A stretch of DNA of 39,952 nt from Candidatus Sumerlaeota bacterium (GCA_026398575.1 JAPLSP010000048.1:1-39952); one strand, 5' to 3'. Counted from the stretch's first letter, positions 32,391 through 39,952 are shown. Program-made: numbers and translations. Notes: a model not told the origin generated them from the sequence alone.

Positions 32391-35300
32391 ATGCGAAAAT
32401 ACTCAACGCGAAAAAGCAATCAAACGCGAAAAAAGGACACGCATCGCGCTATTGTTGTGCGCGGAGCGCGGACGCATAATCTCAAGAATATAGATATCGA
32501 AATTCCTCTGGACCAGTTGACGGTGATCACGGGGCCGTCGGGATCGGGCAAATCCTCGCTGGCGTTCGATACGCTGTTCGCCGAAGGGCAGCGGCGCTTC
32601 GTCGAATCCATGTCCACATACGCGCGGCAATTCATCCAGCAGATGCCGCGTCCGGAAGTTGACGCCATCGAATGCATCCTTCCCTCGATTGCGCTCGAAC
32701 AAAAAAACAGCGTCAAGAACGCGCGTTCCACCGTCGGAACCGCCACGGAAATCCGAGATTATCTGGGGCTGATTTTCGGGAGGATCGGAAGGATTTTTTG
32801 TCCCCAGTGCGACAAGGAAGCCGTCGCCTACGCCCCGGAAAGCGCCGCAGACTGGCTTGCGCGCCTCCCCGAAGGAATCCGTTTGATGGTCGCGGCGCCG
32901 GTGGAGGTGGAGGAGACGCGGAGAGGGGGAGACGCGGAGACGCGGAGAGAGGGAGACGCGGAGACGCGGAGAGGGAAGACGCGAAGAAAGCCAGCGGCAA
33001 GTCCGTGTCAGTCCGTGTCGGTCCGTGTCGGTCCGTGTGAGCCGCCTGGAAACGAGAGCGAAGAAGCAACAGAAACCCAGAACACGGTACTGGGCGCACT
33101 CGTTCGTGATTTGATGAAGCAGGGCTGGCAGCGTTTATGGTTGAATGGGCAATTGGCGGAACTGGATGAAATCAATCCTGAACAGTTGGCGCATGCCAAT
33201 ATCCTGCATGTCGTCACGGACCGCGTTGTTCTCGGCGCCGGCGCGATGGAACGGTTGACTGTCGCGCTGGAGGCGGCGTTTGCGCTTGGCAATGGGCGAG
33301 CCGAAGTGATTACGCCCGAAGGCGACGTGTATCGCTTTTCCAACGATCTGGTCTGCCCCGGATGCGGGCGCCGCTTCGATCCGCCGCAGCCGGCGCAATT
33401 TTCGTTCTATAGCCCTCTCGGCGCCTGCCAGAAATGCCAGGGTTTCGGCCGCATCATCAGCATTGACATGGACAAGGTCATTCCCAATCACGATCTTTCG
33501 ATGAACGAAGGCGCCGTGCATCCCTGGAATACCTTCATGAATGCCGGCATGTACGACTGGTTCCGCGAAGTCCTCAAGCGCGAGCCGTTTCCGTGGGACC
33601 GCCCGTTTCGCAAGCTGTCGAAAAAGCATCGCCGCTGGGTTCTGGAAGGATACAAGGAGTTTTGGGGCGTCAAAGGATATTTCGAATTCCTGGAACGCAA
33701 AAAATACAAAATCCAAAATCGGGTCATGCTGGCGAGGTATCGCGCTTATATTCCCTGCGATGAATGCAGCGGGGCGCGTCTGGCCGAAGCGGGGCGCATG
33801 GCGCGAGTGAGCGGATACCGGATGCACGATCTGGCGCTGATGACCATCGAGCAGCTAGGCCCCGTCATCCGCGGGCTGACGCTGACGCAGCGCGAACGCG
33901 AAACCGTGGCGCTGCCGTTGCGCGAATTGCTGGCGCGGCTCGAATACCTCAACGCCATCGGGCTGGGCTATCTCACGCTCAACCGGCAGACGCGCACCCT
34001 GAGCGGCGGCGAGACGCAGCGCATCAATCTGGCCACGGCGCTTGGCAGCGCGCTGACGGGAACGCTTTACGTCCTGGATGAACCGACCGTCGGCCTGCAC
34101 GCCCGCGACACGGAGCGGCTGCTGACTGTGCTGCAGCGGCTGCGCGATCACGGCAATACGCTGGTGGTCGTCGAGCACGATCCGCTCATCATGCGCGGCG
34201 CGGACCATATCATTGATCTGGGTCCGGCCGCCGGCGAGCGCGGCGGGGAATTGATCTATAAAGGCGGCGTCCAAGGCCTGCTCAAATGCAAAAAATCCCT
34301 GACGGGCGCCTATCTGAGGGGTCAGGGGTCGGGGGTCAGGGGTCAGGGCGCGGGGCGCGGGACTCGGGATTCGGGGCTCGGGACTCGGAATTCAGGGCTA
34401 GGGACTCGGGATTCGGGACCTGGGACTCAGGATTCACAATTGACGATTTACGCATCACGAATCACAAAACACGAATCACGAATCACAAACCCCGATTCCC
34501 GAATCCCGAATCCCGAACCCCGAATCACGAATCACGAATCACGAACCCCGAGTTCCGAATCCCGAACCCCGAACAGCTGGCTCAAAGTCTGGGGCGCGCG
34601 GCAGAATAATTTGAAAAACATTGATGTCGCATTTCCGATGGGGATACTTTGCTGTCTGACGGGCGTGTCGGGTTCGGGCAAAACCTCGCTGCTCCGCGAC
34701 ATCGTCTTCGCCGCTTATGCGCGCCAGAAGGGGAACATCGTCACGGATGTCGGCCTTTATGGCCGCATTGAAGGCTATGATCAACTCGACGCGGTGCTGA
34801 TGATAGACCAGACCCCGCTGGGCCGTTCGGCGCGCTCGAATCCAATCACTTATACCAAGGCTTATGACGAGGTTCGCGCCCTGTTCGCCGAAGCCGCCGT
34901 CATGCAGGGACGCCGCCTGACGCCGAGCCATTTCTCATTCAACGTGGATAAGGGGCGCTGCCCGGTGTGCGAAGGAACCGGCATGGTTTCGGTGGACATG
35001 CATTTCCTGGCGGATATCGAAATGACGTGCGAAGCGTGCGAAGGGCGGCGCTTCAAGCCGGAAGTCCTGACCGCCAGCTATGCGGGCCGCTCGATTGTGG
35101 ACGTGTTGGAGATGACGGTGGAACAGGCGACGGAGTTTTTTGCCGGACATCCCAAAATCGTGCGAGCGCTGGCGCCGTTGCGCGACGTCGGCCTGGGCTA
35201 TATCCGGCTGGGCCAGCGCACCTCGACCCTGAGCGGCGGCGAGGCGCAGCGGTTGAAGCTGGCGGGCGTCTTGGCGACACGCGGTCTGAAGCAACGCTCC

Positions 35301-35576
35301 CTCCTGCTCTTCGACGAACCCACCACCGGCCTTCACCCGAGCGACATCGAAACGCTTCTGAAGGCGCTCAACCGGCTGGTGGAGGCGGGGAACAGCATCA
35401 TCGTGATCGAACACAATCTGGACTTCATCGCGCGCGCGGACTACGCGATTGATTTGGGTCCTGAGGGTGGCGAGGGCGGCGGGCGGGTCGTATTCGCCGG
35501 TCCGTTGCCCGATCTGCTGGACGTTGAGGATTCCCACACCGCGCGCTGCCTGCGACAATATCTTGAGGTTTTTTGA
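32391..35576 (+). CDS. uvrA: Excinuclease ABC subunit A with two repeat insertions
   Basis: A 1061-residue UvrA, the damage-recognition ATPase of nucleotide excision repair. The first ATPase has GPSGSGKSS (residues 48-56) and LSGGETQRI; the second has GVSGSGKTS (758-766) and LSGGEAQRLKLAGVLA. Zinc-module cysteines are visible: CPGCGRRF...ACQKCQGFG, CDECSG and CPVCEGTG...CEACEGRRF. Two insertions enlarge it beyond the usual about 940 residues: about 174-217 (8- and 10-mer repeats) and about 643-728 (heptamers) in the linker between the two halves. ATG 32391 was chosen because the earlier Met lies in a palindrome. No obvious ribosome-binding site is seen. Confidence 0.93.
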   Translation: MRKYSTRKSNQTRKKDTHRAIVVRGARTHNLKNIDIEIPLDQLTVITGPSGSGKSSLAFDTLFAEGQRRFVESMSTYARQFIQQMPRPEVDAIECILPSIALEQKNSVKNARSTVGTATEIRDYLGLIFGRIGRIFCPQCDKEAVAYAPESAADWLARLPEGIRLMVAAPVEVEETRRGGDAETRREGDAETRRGKTRRKPAASPCQSVSVRVGPCEPPGNESEEATETQNTVLGALVRDLMKQGWQRLWLNGQLAELDEINPEQLAHANILHVVTDRVVLGAGAMERLTVALEAAFALGNGRAEVITPEGDVYRFSNDLVCPGCGRRFDPPQPAQFSFYSPLGACQKCQGFGRIISIDMDKVIPNHDLSMNEGAVHPWNTFMNAGMYDWFREVLKREPFPWDRPFRKLSKKHRRWVLEGYKEFWGVKGYFEFLERKKYKIQNRVMLARYRAYIPCDECSGARLAEAGRMARVSGYRMHDLALMTIEQLGPVIRGLTLTQRERETVALPLRELLARLEYLNAIGLGYLTLNRQTRTLSGGETQRINLATALGSALTGTLYVLDEPTVGLHARDTERLLTVLQRLRDHGNTLVVVEHDPLIMRGADHIIDLGPAAGERGGELIYKGGVQGLLKCKKSLTGAYLRGQGSGVRGQGAGRGTRDSGLGTRNSGLGTRDSGPGTQDSQLTIYASRITKHESRITNPDSRIPNPEPRITNHESRTPSSESRTPNSWLKVWGARQNNLKNIDVAFPMGILCCLTGVSGSGKTSLLRDIVFAAYARQKGNIVTDVGLYGRIEGYDQLDAVLMIDQTPLGRSARSNPITYTKAYDEVRALFAEAAVMQGRRLTPSHFSFNVDKGRCPVCEGTGMVSVDMHFLADIEMTCEACEGRRFKPEVLTASYAGRSIVDVLEMTVEQATEFFAGHPKIVRALAPLRDVGLGYIRLGQRTSTLSGGEAQRLKLAGVLATRGLKQRSLLLFDEPTTGLHPSDIETLLKALNRLVEAGNSIIVIEHNLDFIARADYAIDLGPEGGEGGGRVVFAGPLPDLLDVEDSHTARCLRQYLEVF
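32912..33040. repeat. In-frame 8-mer and 10-mer arrays inside uvrA
   Basis: Repeats of GAGACGCG/GAGAGGG (32912-32988) are followed by four copies of GTCCGTGTCG (33001-33040). They encode an Arg/Glu-rich then Val/Ser-rich low-complexity peptide where UvrA homologues have a short turn before the helix leading to the UvrB-binding region. Confidence 0.85.
34319..34574. repeat. In-frame strand-switching heptamer array inside uvrA
   Basis: The left half has GGGGTCA, GGGACTC and GGGATTC units on the plus strand. The switch is near 34433-34460. The right half has GAATCAC, GAATCCC and GAACCCC units. It encodes about 86 residues (RITNHES, IPNPEPR type) in the linker joining the two ATPase halves, directly after SLTGAYLRG. 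Confidence 0.9.
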
Positions 35577-35670
35577 ATAAGAAATATGCGATCAAGATCA
35601 AGCAAATGCGCTTGCAGCCCCGGTCATTCGGGCAATAAAATATCGTTTATCAAAATGAAACTTCACCTGC

Positions 35671-35997
35671 ATGAAAACATTGGACCCAAATTTATTAAGT
35701 GAAATCACTCATCGCCTGACTGACGAGTTTCAGCCAGAGGCGATTTTCCTTTTTGGATCGCATGTCTGGGGCGTTCCAACGGAGGATAGCGATCTGGATT
35801 TGCTCGTAGTCGTTCCCGACAGCGACGAGGAGCCGCCGCTGCGCGCGCGAAGGGCTTACAGATGCCTGCGCGGCATTTCGGCGCCCAAAGATATTATAGT
35901 GAACACCTTGGCGGAGACCGAGCGCCAGCGATCGGTTCCTGCTTCATTAATGCGGCGAATATGGCTGGAAGGCAGGCGTTTGTATGAACGACGCTAA
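35671..35997 (+). CDS. Nucleotidyltransferase of the MNT type
   Basis: A 108-residue minimal nucleotidyltransferase. The signature GSHVWGVPTEDSDLDLLVV gives GS-x10-DxD, the metal-binding motif. In HEPN-MNT modules such proteins act as antitoxins, some by AMPylating the HEPN toxin. It overlaps the HEPN gene by 14 bases, the usual arrangement. A third gene follows with a 4-base overlap. DNA here is more AT-rich than uvrA. Confidence 0.9.
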   Translation: MKTLDPNLLSEITHRLTDEFQPEAIFLFGSHVWGVPTEDSDLDLLVVVPDSDEEPPLRARRAYRCLRGISAPKDIIVNTLAETERQRSVPASLMRRIWLEGRRLYERR

Positions 35998-36394
35998 GCT
36001 TCAAATGGCGCGCGAATGGATCATCAAAGCGAAGCACGACCTGGAATCGGCGAAGAAACTCGCTTTGGGCAATAATCCAATACTGGACACAGCCATCTAC
36101 CATTGCCAACAGTCAGGGGAGAAAGCCATCAAGGGCTTTTTGCTCTTGCATGATGCTCCTATTCAGAAAACGCATGATATCACGGCCCTCGTGGCGCAAG
36201 CATCTGAATTTGAAAAACAATTTGTATCTCTTTTGGATGATGGTGAAATATTGACTCCATACGCGACCCTGTATCGCTATCCCCTTCAGCCGGTACGAGA
36301 GCCGTCACTTGAGCAGTTCTCCCAAGCCATTCGATCTGCTGAAAATCTGTATCAAACCGTCTTGCGTTTTGCTCCGGAGTTGTCTCATTTATGA
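35984..36394 (+). CDS. HEPN-domain protein, toxin-like
   Basis: A 136-residue all-helical HEPN protein. The pattern AREWIIKAKHDLESAKKLA, IYHCQQSGEKAIKGFLLLH and KTHDITALVAQA matches the PF05168-type HEPN domain. HEPN proteins of such pairs are ribonucleases or ribosome-targeting toxins neutralised by the MNT partner. The strict R-x4-6-H catalytic motif is not obvious in this subtype, so nuclease activity is uncertain. It starts inside the MNT gene and its stop overlaps the next gene (ATGA). Confidence 0.88.
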   Translation: MNDAKLQMAREWIIKAKHDLESAKKLALGNNPILDTAIYHCQQSGEKAIKGFLLLHDAPIQKTHDITALVAQASEFEKQFVSLLDDGEILTPYATLYRYPLQPVREPSLEQFSQAIRSAENLYQTVLRFAPELSHL

Positions 36395-36762
36395 GAGTCA
36401 GAATCGCAGACTTATTTCCTTACGAATGCGCGGGCGTGAATTTGCGCTATGACAAAGCCATACAGATTATCGAGTCCGGTCAAGCGATAGATACTCCCCA
36501 CGTTACTATCCTCCGATCCGGCGAAATAATGGCCGTTGATGGCAATAATAGAATAAAAGCTGCCAAGGATAAAGGTTGGGTGGAGATTGATGTAGTGTTG
36601 GACAAAAGCCGAACGAAAGAGCAAATGCGCCTTTTTGAAAATACGCTCATATTGCGCAAATGCAAAGGACAAAAGGGATTTGAGAATTTTTCTATTGTGT
36701 CAGAGAAAGAGCGGGAGCGATTGACAGACGAGGAATTCGAAGAAATTCTTAAGCCCCCATGA
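36391..36762 (+). CDS. ParB/Srx-fold protein appended to the HEPN-MNT pair
   Basis: A 123-residue protein overlapping the HEPN stop by 4 bases. It contains a ParB N-terminal-like segment: RIADLFPYE..., then HVTILRSGEIMAVDGNNRIKAAKDKGWVEIDVVL, with the DGxxR-xxA core. This fold binds nucleotides and in ParB is a CTPase; in smaller relatives it may be a kinase or nuclease. It lacks the helix-turn-helix of ParB. The rest is charged and helical. Coupling to a HEPN-MNT module suggests a third component. The role is unknown. Confidence 0.7.
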   Translation: MRVRIADLFPYECAGVNLRYDKAIQIIESGQAIDTPHVTILRSGEIMAVDGNNRIKAAKDKGWVEIDVVLDKSRTKEQMRLFENTLILRKCKGQKGFENFSIVSEKERERLTDEEFEEILKPP

Positions 36763-36827
36763 TCATTTGATAACGGCGTCGGTCCCACAACGACATCTCC
36801 TTGCCGCTCAATGTGCTTATTATAGCG

Positions 36828-36856
36828 TTGACATCCCCTTTCCATCGGCATAGCAT
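36828..36856 (+). promoter_or_regulatory. Candidate sigma-70 promoter for pilC
   Basis: TTGACA at 36828-36833, a 17-base spacer and TAGCAT at 36851-36856 (four of six matches to TATAAT). It would start transcription near 36863, about 40 bases before the pilC start at 36905. Confidence 0.55.
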
Positions 36857-36904
36857 CCTTGCGACTAAATTTAGCGCATGACCTTCCAGCAGGAGAATCA
36901 AAGC

Positions 36905-38116
36905 ATGGCGACATTTCAATACACCGCGCGCAATGCGCAAGGCGCCTTAGTCACCGGCAGTCTCGAAGCGGCTGACCAGGCTGCCGCCTCCCGGTCCTTG
37001 CGCGAAAAAGGGATGATCCCCAGCCAGATCATGGTTGCGGCGGCCGCCAAGCCCAAGCGCAGGATGAAATCCAGGCGCGGGCGCATCAAGCTGGATGACA
37101 TGGTGGTTTTCTCGCGCCAGCTGGCGGTGATGATCCGTGCCGGCTTGCCGCTGATTGAGATATTGAACATCCTGGCCGAGCAATTGGAAAAGCGGCGCTT
37201 CCAGGAGATTGTCGGCCAGATCGAGCGCGAAGTGGAGGCCGGCTCCACGTTTACCGAGGCCTTGCAGCGCCATCCCAGGGTTTTCAATCAGTTCTTCATC
37301 AGCATGATCCGCGCGGGCGAAGCCGCCGGTATGTTGGATACCATCCTGGAGCAGGTGGCGACCTATCTGGAGAAAAGCGCCTCGCTTCAGCGCAAGATCA
37401 AGGCCGCCGTGGCCTATCCGGCGTTCGTCTCGGGATTCGCCCTGTGCCTGATTTGGGGCCTGATGGTCTTCGTCATTCCGAAATTCGAGGATATTTTTTC
37501 CGGCCTGGGTTCCAAGATGCCGCTCATGACGCAGATCGTCATCAACATCAGCCGCTTCATGATCAACTACTGGTACATCATGATAGCCTTGATCGTCGGC
37601 GGGGTGATAGGTATCCGTTTGTGGTATCGAACCAATACCGGACGACACGCCATTGACGCCTTCAAGCTGAAAGTTCCCGTTTTCGGCCCCCTGTTCCTCA
37701 AAGGCGGCGTGGCCAAGTTCACGCGCACGCTCAGCACCCTGATCCGCGCGGGCGTCAACATCCTGTCGGCGCTGGAGATCGTGGCGCGCACGTCCGGCAA
37801 CATCCTGATCGAGGACGCGCTGTATAAGACCCGCGCCAGTATTCAGGGTGGAGAAAGCATTTCCAAGCCGATGGATGAATCCGGCGTGTTCCCGCCCATG
37901 GTCGTCCGCATGATCGCCGTCGGCGAACGGACGGGAAATTTGGAATCCATGCTTCAAAAGATCGCCGATTTTTATGAAGACCAGGTGGATGCCACGGTCA
38001 GCGCCCTGACGTCGCTGATTGAGCCTTTGCTGATAATCATATTAGGCGTCATCGTCGGCTGCATCGTCATCTCCATGTTTCTGCCGATGTTCAAGATGCT
38101 GGAGGATTTGGGATAA
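36905..38116 (+). CDS. pilC: Type IV pilus / type II secretion inner-membrane platform protein PilC
   Basis: A 403-residue platform protein that anchors the assembly ATPase and pilins. AGGAG precedes ATG 36905. The start MATFQYTARNAQGALVTGSLEAADQAAASRSLREKGMIP is characteristic. Two T2SSF domains follow (VVFSRQLAVMIRAGLPLIEIL near 70, and FTRTLSTLIRAGVNILSALEIV near 275), with membrane segments near 175-195, 220-245 and 370-395. The length is normal. Neither pilB/gspE nor pilT is in view. Tightly linked downstream genes indicate an operon. Confidence 0.94.
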   Translation: MATFQYTARNAQGALVTGSLEAADQAAASRSLREKGMIPSQIMVAAAAKPKRRMKSRRGRIKLDDMVVFSRQLAVMIRAGLPLIEILNILAEQLEKRRFQEIVGQIEREVEAGSTFTEALQRHPRVFNQFFISMIRAGEAAGMLDTILEQVATYLEKSASLQRKIKAAVAYPAFVSGFALCLIWGLMVFVIPKFEDIFSGLGSKMPLMTQIVINISRFMINYWYIMIALIVGGVIGIRLWYRTNTGRHAIDAFKLKVPVFGPLFLKGGVAKFTRTLSTLIRAGVNILSALEIVARTSGNILIEDALYKTRASIQGGESISKPMDESGVFPPMVVRMIAVGERTGNLESMLQKIADFYEDQVDATVSALTSLIEPLLIIILGVIVGCIVISMFLPMFKMLEDLG

Positions 38117-38415
38117 TGATAGATCCGGCTCTGGAAAAAAAACTTGAAGAATGCAAGCAAATCCGCGAATGCTGGCGCCAGTTCCGTGATTTTTTCACCC
38201 TGGCCGTCAGCAAGCAGCCTATCACTCACGAAAAAGAACTGGAATTCCTGAAGGTTAAAAGCAGGCTGGCGATTCTGCATGACTCGTATATGGAGGCGAT
38301 TCGTTCCAGTCCCAAGACCGCGCAGAACATCATGATCATCGTCAGCCGTTCGATCACACTCAAACATGTGGCCGAGCTGAGCATCGCGGAAACCAAAAAG
38401 CGTTTGGCGCAATGA
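38116..38415 (+). CDS. Hypothetical protein in the pilus operon
   Basis: A 99-residue soluble, mainly helical protein whose ATG overlaps the pilC stop by one base (TAATG). Segments: LEKKLEECKQIRECWRQFRDFF, EKELEFLKVKSRLAILHDSYM and VSRSITLKHVAELSIAETKKRL. No membrane segment or signal. Translational coupling on both sides suggests a function with PilC or with the following protein. No family recognised. Confidence 0.72.
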   Translation: MIDPALEKKLEECKQIRECWRQFRDFFTLAVSKQPITHEKELEFLKVKSRLAILHDSYMEAIRSSPKTAQNIMIIVSRSITLKHVAELSIAETKKRLAQ

Positions 38416-39026
38416 TTTATTTCGACGTTGGCACCAAACTCTATGAAAATCCAAAAACGCAGGCGCTGGGCGTCATGTTGCGGGGCATACAACGCTTCTT
38501 CAACGCCGATTTTCCCTATAGGGATTTGGTGATAGAAAATGTCTTTCCCAAGACGATGCCCGGCAACAAACCCGGCGGGTGGAATGAGATTCGCGATCTG
38601 AAGGATCTCGCCAAGCAAAAAGCCATTGACACCACCAGGATGGTCTGGGGCGGCTCTACAACGAGTACGCTGGATTGCAGCGCCGAGCTCAACCGGGCCG
38701 AAGAATTCAAAGCGCTGGAAATCGTCTTCGATCAATACCATCGCACGCAATTTCATGTCAAACTCTTTTTCTTCAGGCTGCCCGGCGTTGACGACGCCAA
38801 GTCGGTCATGCGAAAATACAAAACTTTCAAGGACCTGCAGCCTAACACCGGCGGATATTGCAGCGACTATCGGGCGCTCGTGCCGAGAGCGAATGTGATC
38901 ATCTGCATCTGCGCGAACCAACAGGGCCTGGTGGCAAGAGCGGGGGAAACTTTCTGGGGCATTTCCAAATTAGAGGAGCTTCCCCAGCTTCCCCAGCCCG
39001 GCAGCAAGGGTAGTCCGGCCTATTAG
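38412..39026 (+). CDS. Hypothetical protein in the pilus operon
   Basis: A 204-residue soluble alpha/beta protein overlapping the preceding stop by 4 bases (ATGA). Segments include VMLRGIQRFFNADFPYRDLVIENVFP, RMVWGGSTTSTLDCSAELN and PRANVIICICANQQGLVARAGETFWG. No membrane segment, signal peptide or known nucleotide-binding loop. It probably functions in the cytoplasm with the pilus platform, but this rests on gene order only. The last 15 residues are Gln/Pro/Gly-rich (LPQLPQPGSKGSP). Confidence 0.7.
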   Translation: MIYFDVGTKLYENPKTQALGVMLRGIQRFFNADFPYRDLVIENVFPKTMPGNKPGGWNEIRDLKDLAKQKAIDTTRMVWGGSTTSTLDCSAELNRAEEFKALEIVFDQYHRTQFHVKLFFFRLPGVDDAKSVMRKYKTFKDLQPNTGGYCSDYRALVPRANVIICICANQQGLVARAGETFWGISKLEELPQLPQPGSKGSPAY

Positions 39027-39146
39027 GAATCCAGCGGGTTTGGCAGGTCGCTGTCTGTCCTCATGGCGACGCAAGGATTGTTGTCGTTTAGCCGATAATG
39101 ATCCATACTTGATTTGGTGTGAACATGCGGTGAAGGAAGGTTAACA

Positions 39147-39683
39147 ATGAGGTTTAGCCTGGGGCATCATCCAACCGCGCGCCGCGGTTTTACCTTTATC
39201 GGTCTGATATTCGTTCTGATCATCATCGCCATTCTGGCGGGCGGATATTTCAGCGGCACGCCGGACGCGCCCATCGGCGCGGCCAAGCTAGGCCTTGACC
39301 GGTCCAAAGACATCACATGCAAAGTGAACCGCGACCAATTGCGCACGCAAGTCACGATGTGGCAGATCAACAATTCGGGGCAAAAGCCAACCCTCCAGGC
39401 TTTGAAGGCCGCCGCCATCAACACGGAACGCCTGTGTCCTGAAGGCGGCGTCTTCAGTATTGGCGCCAACGGAGAAGTGTATTGCTCCAAACACAATCCG
39501 GAACCGGCCGCCGAAGCCGCCAATCCCGTCCCTTCGGCGCCCACACCCCCCACGCCGCCCGGGCCTGCCAGAACCCCTGCTCCCACCGCGCCTGCTCGAT
39601 CCTCCGCCGCCCCGACGCCAGAGCCGGGATCTGAGAATATTGGCTTGCTCGGCATCGAGCGCGCCAAAGCCCTCTCCCGGTAG
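39147..39683 (+). CDS. Pilin- or pseudopilin-like protein with Pro-rich tail
   Basis: A 178-residue protein behind AAGGAAGG. The N-terminus has a class III prepilin signal: RRGFTFIGLIFVLIIIAILAGG, with cleavage expected after Gly14. The usual Glu at mature position 5 is replaced by Gly, as in some minor pseudopilins. The body has four cysteines (CKVNRDQLRTQVTMWQINN... region, LCPEGG, VYCSKH), partly typical of competence-like pilins (LRTQVTMWQ, CPxGG). The tail from about residue 118 is Pro/Ala-rich. It follows the pilC operon after 120 bases. Confidence 0.78.
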   Translation: MRFSLGHHPTARRGFTFIGLIFVLIIIAILAGGYFSGTPDAPIGAAKLGLDRSKDITCKVNRDQLRTQVTMWQINNSGQKPTLQALKAAAINTERLCPEGGVFSIGANGEVYCSKHNPEPAAEAANPVPSAPTPPTPPGPARTPAPTAPARSSAAPTPEPGSENIGLLGIERAKALSR

Positions 39684-39858
39684 CCAAAGTGTTCTGCGGT
39701 CGGAAGCGGCGCTTATCCGCATTGATCTTCTCTTCCTTACATGAATATTTGAGATGAGCTTGTATCATCGTTCTCGCGAGCATTAGCATTTGCAAGGCCG
39801 CATCCCGACCTATAGATAGGCGCCAAACCTTATGAAATACGCAGCGTGTCTATTAGCG

Positions 39859-39952
39859 CTGGCGCCGCATGGTAGGCCGTCCCGCTCCGCCGGGCGGCCA
39901 TCGCGCGTCAAGCCCGCCCGACGGAGCGGGACGGCCTACCATGCGGCGCCAG
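39859..39952. repeat. GC-rich hairpin element, copy 2
   Basis: The arms 39859-39897 and 39914-39952 are inverted copies starting CTGGCGCCGCATGGTAGG, clearly the same family as 22546-22637. The element ends exactly at the window edge. Nothing recognisable lies in 39684-39858. Confidence 0.9.

Noticed and set aside
36947..37957. Minus-strand frame opposite pilC
   Set aside because: pilC is unmistakable; the opposite frame is His/Asp/Gln-rich shadow sequence.
1..39952. tRNA, rRNA or riboswitch genes
   Set aside because: Looked for T-loop and other signatures by eye on both strands; none was convincing, though small RNAs cannot be excluded without a covariance search.

Overview
The window looks like a chromosomal segment of an uncultured, GC-rich, Gram-negative-type bacterium. 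The core genes are high GC and the accessory islands are visibly more AT-rich. Envelope genes (a psp stress locus, a PilC-type pilus assembly gene with a pilin-like protein), a menaquinone gene of the futalosine-pathway family and the non-mevalonate isoprenoid enzyme IspH fit a menaquinone-using bacterium outside the best-studied groups. Several architectures are odd (IspH fused to a UbiA-like membrane domain, a CHC2-type zinc module fused to TPRs), which would suit a candidate or PVC-neighbour phylum. I cannot fix the phylum from sequence reading alone.

Layout. 1-905: end of a transposase, a gene remnant and a hicBA toxin-antitoxin pair. 979-6438: purQ, a small unknown, a family-2 glycosyltransferase, the ispH-ubiA fusion and a secreted glycosidase-like protein. 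6487-8620 (minus): AT-richer block with two unrecognised genes and small proteins. 8650-10680 (minus): FecCD-type permease and ATPase of a metal-chelate/cobalamin importer. 10729-11380 (minus): PIN-domain toxin-like pair. 11696-17646: a very large M6 metalloprotease, a CHC2-zinc/TPR protein and a membrane-anchored coiled-coil protein. 17809-21108: a full psp locus, with pspA, two PspB-like genes and pspC on the minus strand, divergent from pspF on the plus strand. A good sigma-54 promoter lies in the divergent gap. 21419-29076: an NAD(P)-binding epimerase-like protein, DUF2784, a carboxypeptidase-regulatory-domain protein and two GT-C-like polytopic membrane proteins. 29152-32217: higBA, an FG-GAP repeat protein and an MqnA/MqnD-family protein. 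32391-35576: uvrA. 35671-36762: an MNT/HEPN/ParB-like trio. 36905-39683: pilC, two unknowns and a pilin-like protein.

The striking property is the density and variety of short repeats. One class consists of degenerate heptanucleotide arrays that switch strand in the middle: units run on one strand, then as their complement. They occur at 2717-2930, 3347-3547, 17632-17811, 20779-20943 and 34319-34574. Three of these lie in frame inside conserved genes (ispH, pspF, uvrA), always at a loop or interdomain linker. The unit mix in those three avoids stop codons that pure arrays would create. Heptamer arrays are known as STRR repeats in cyanobacteria; the strand-switching, in-frame form here deserves attention. 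Other short arrays (8- to 10-mers) sit in uvrA, the epimerase gene and several gaps. There are also near-perfect palindromes of several families between genes.

All calls come from reading motifs and layout. No database search, folding or composition statistics were run.
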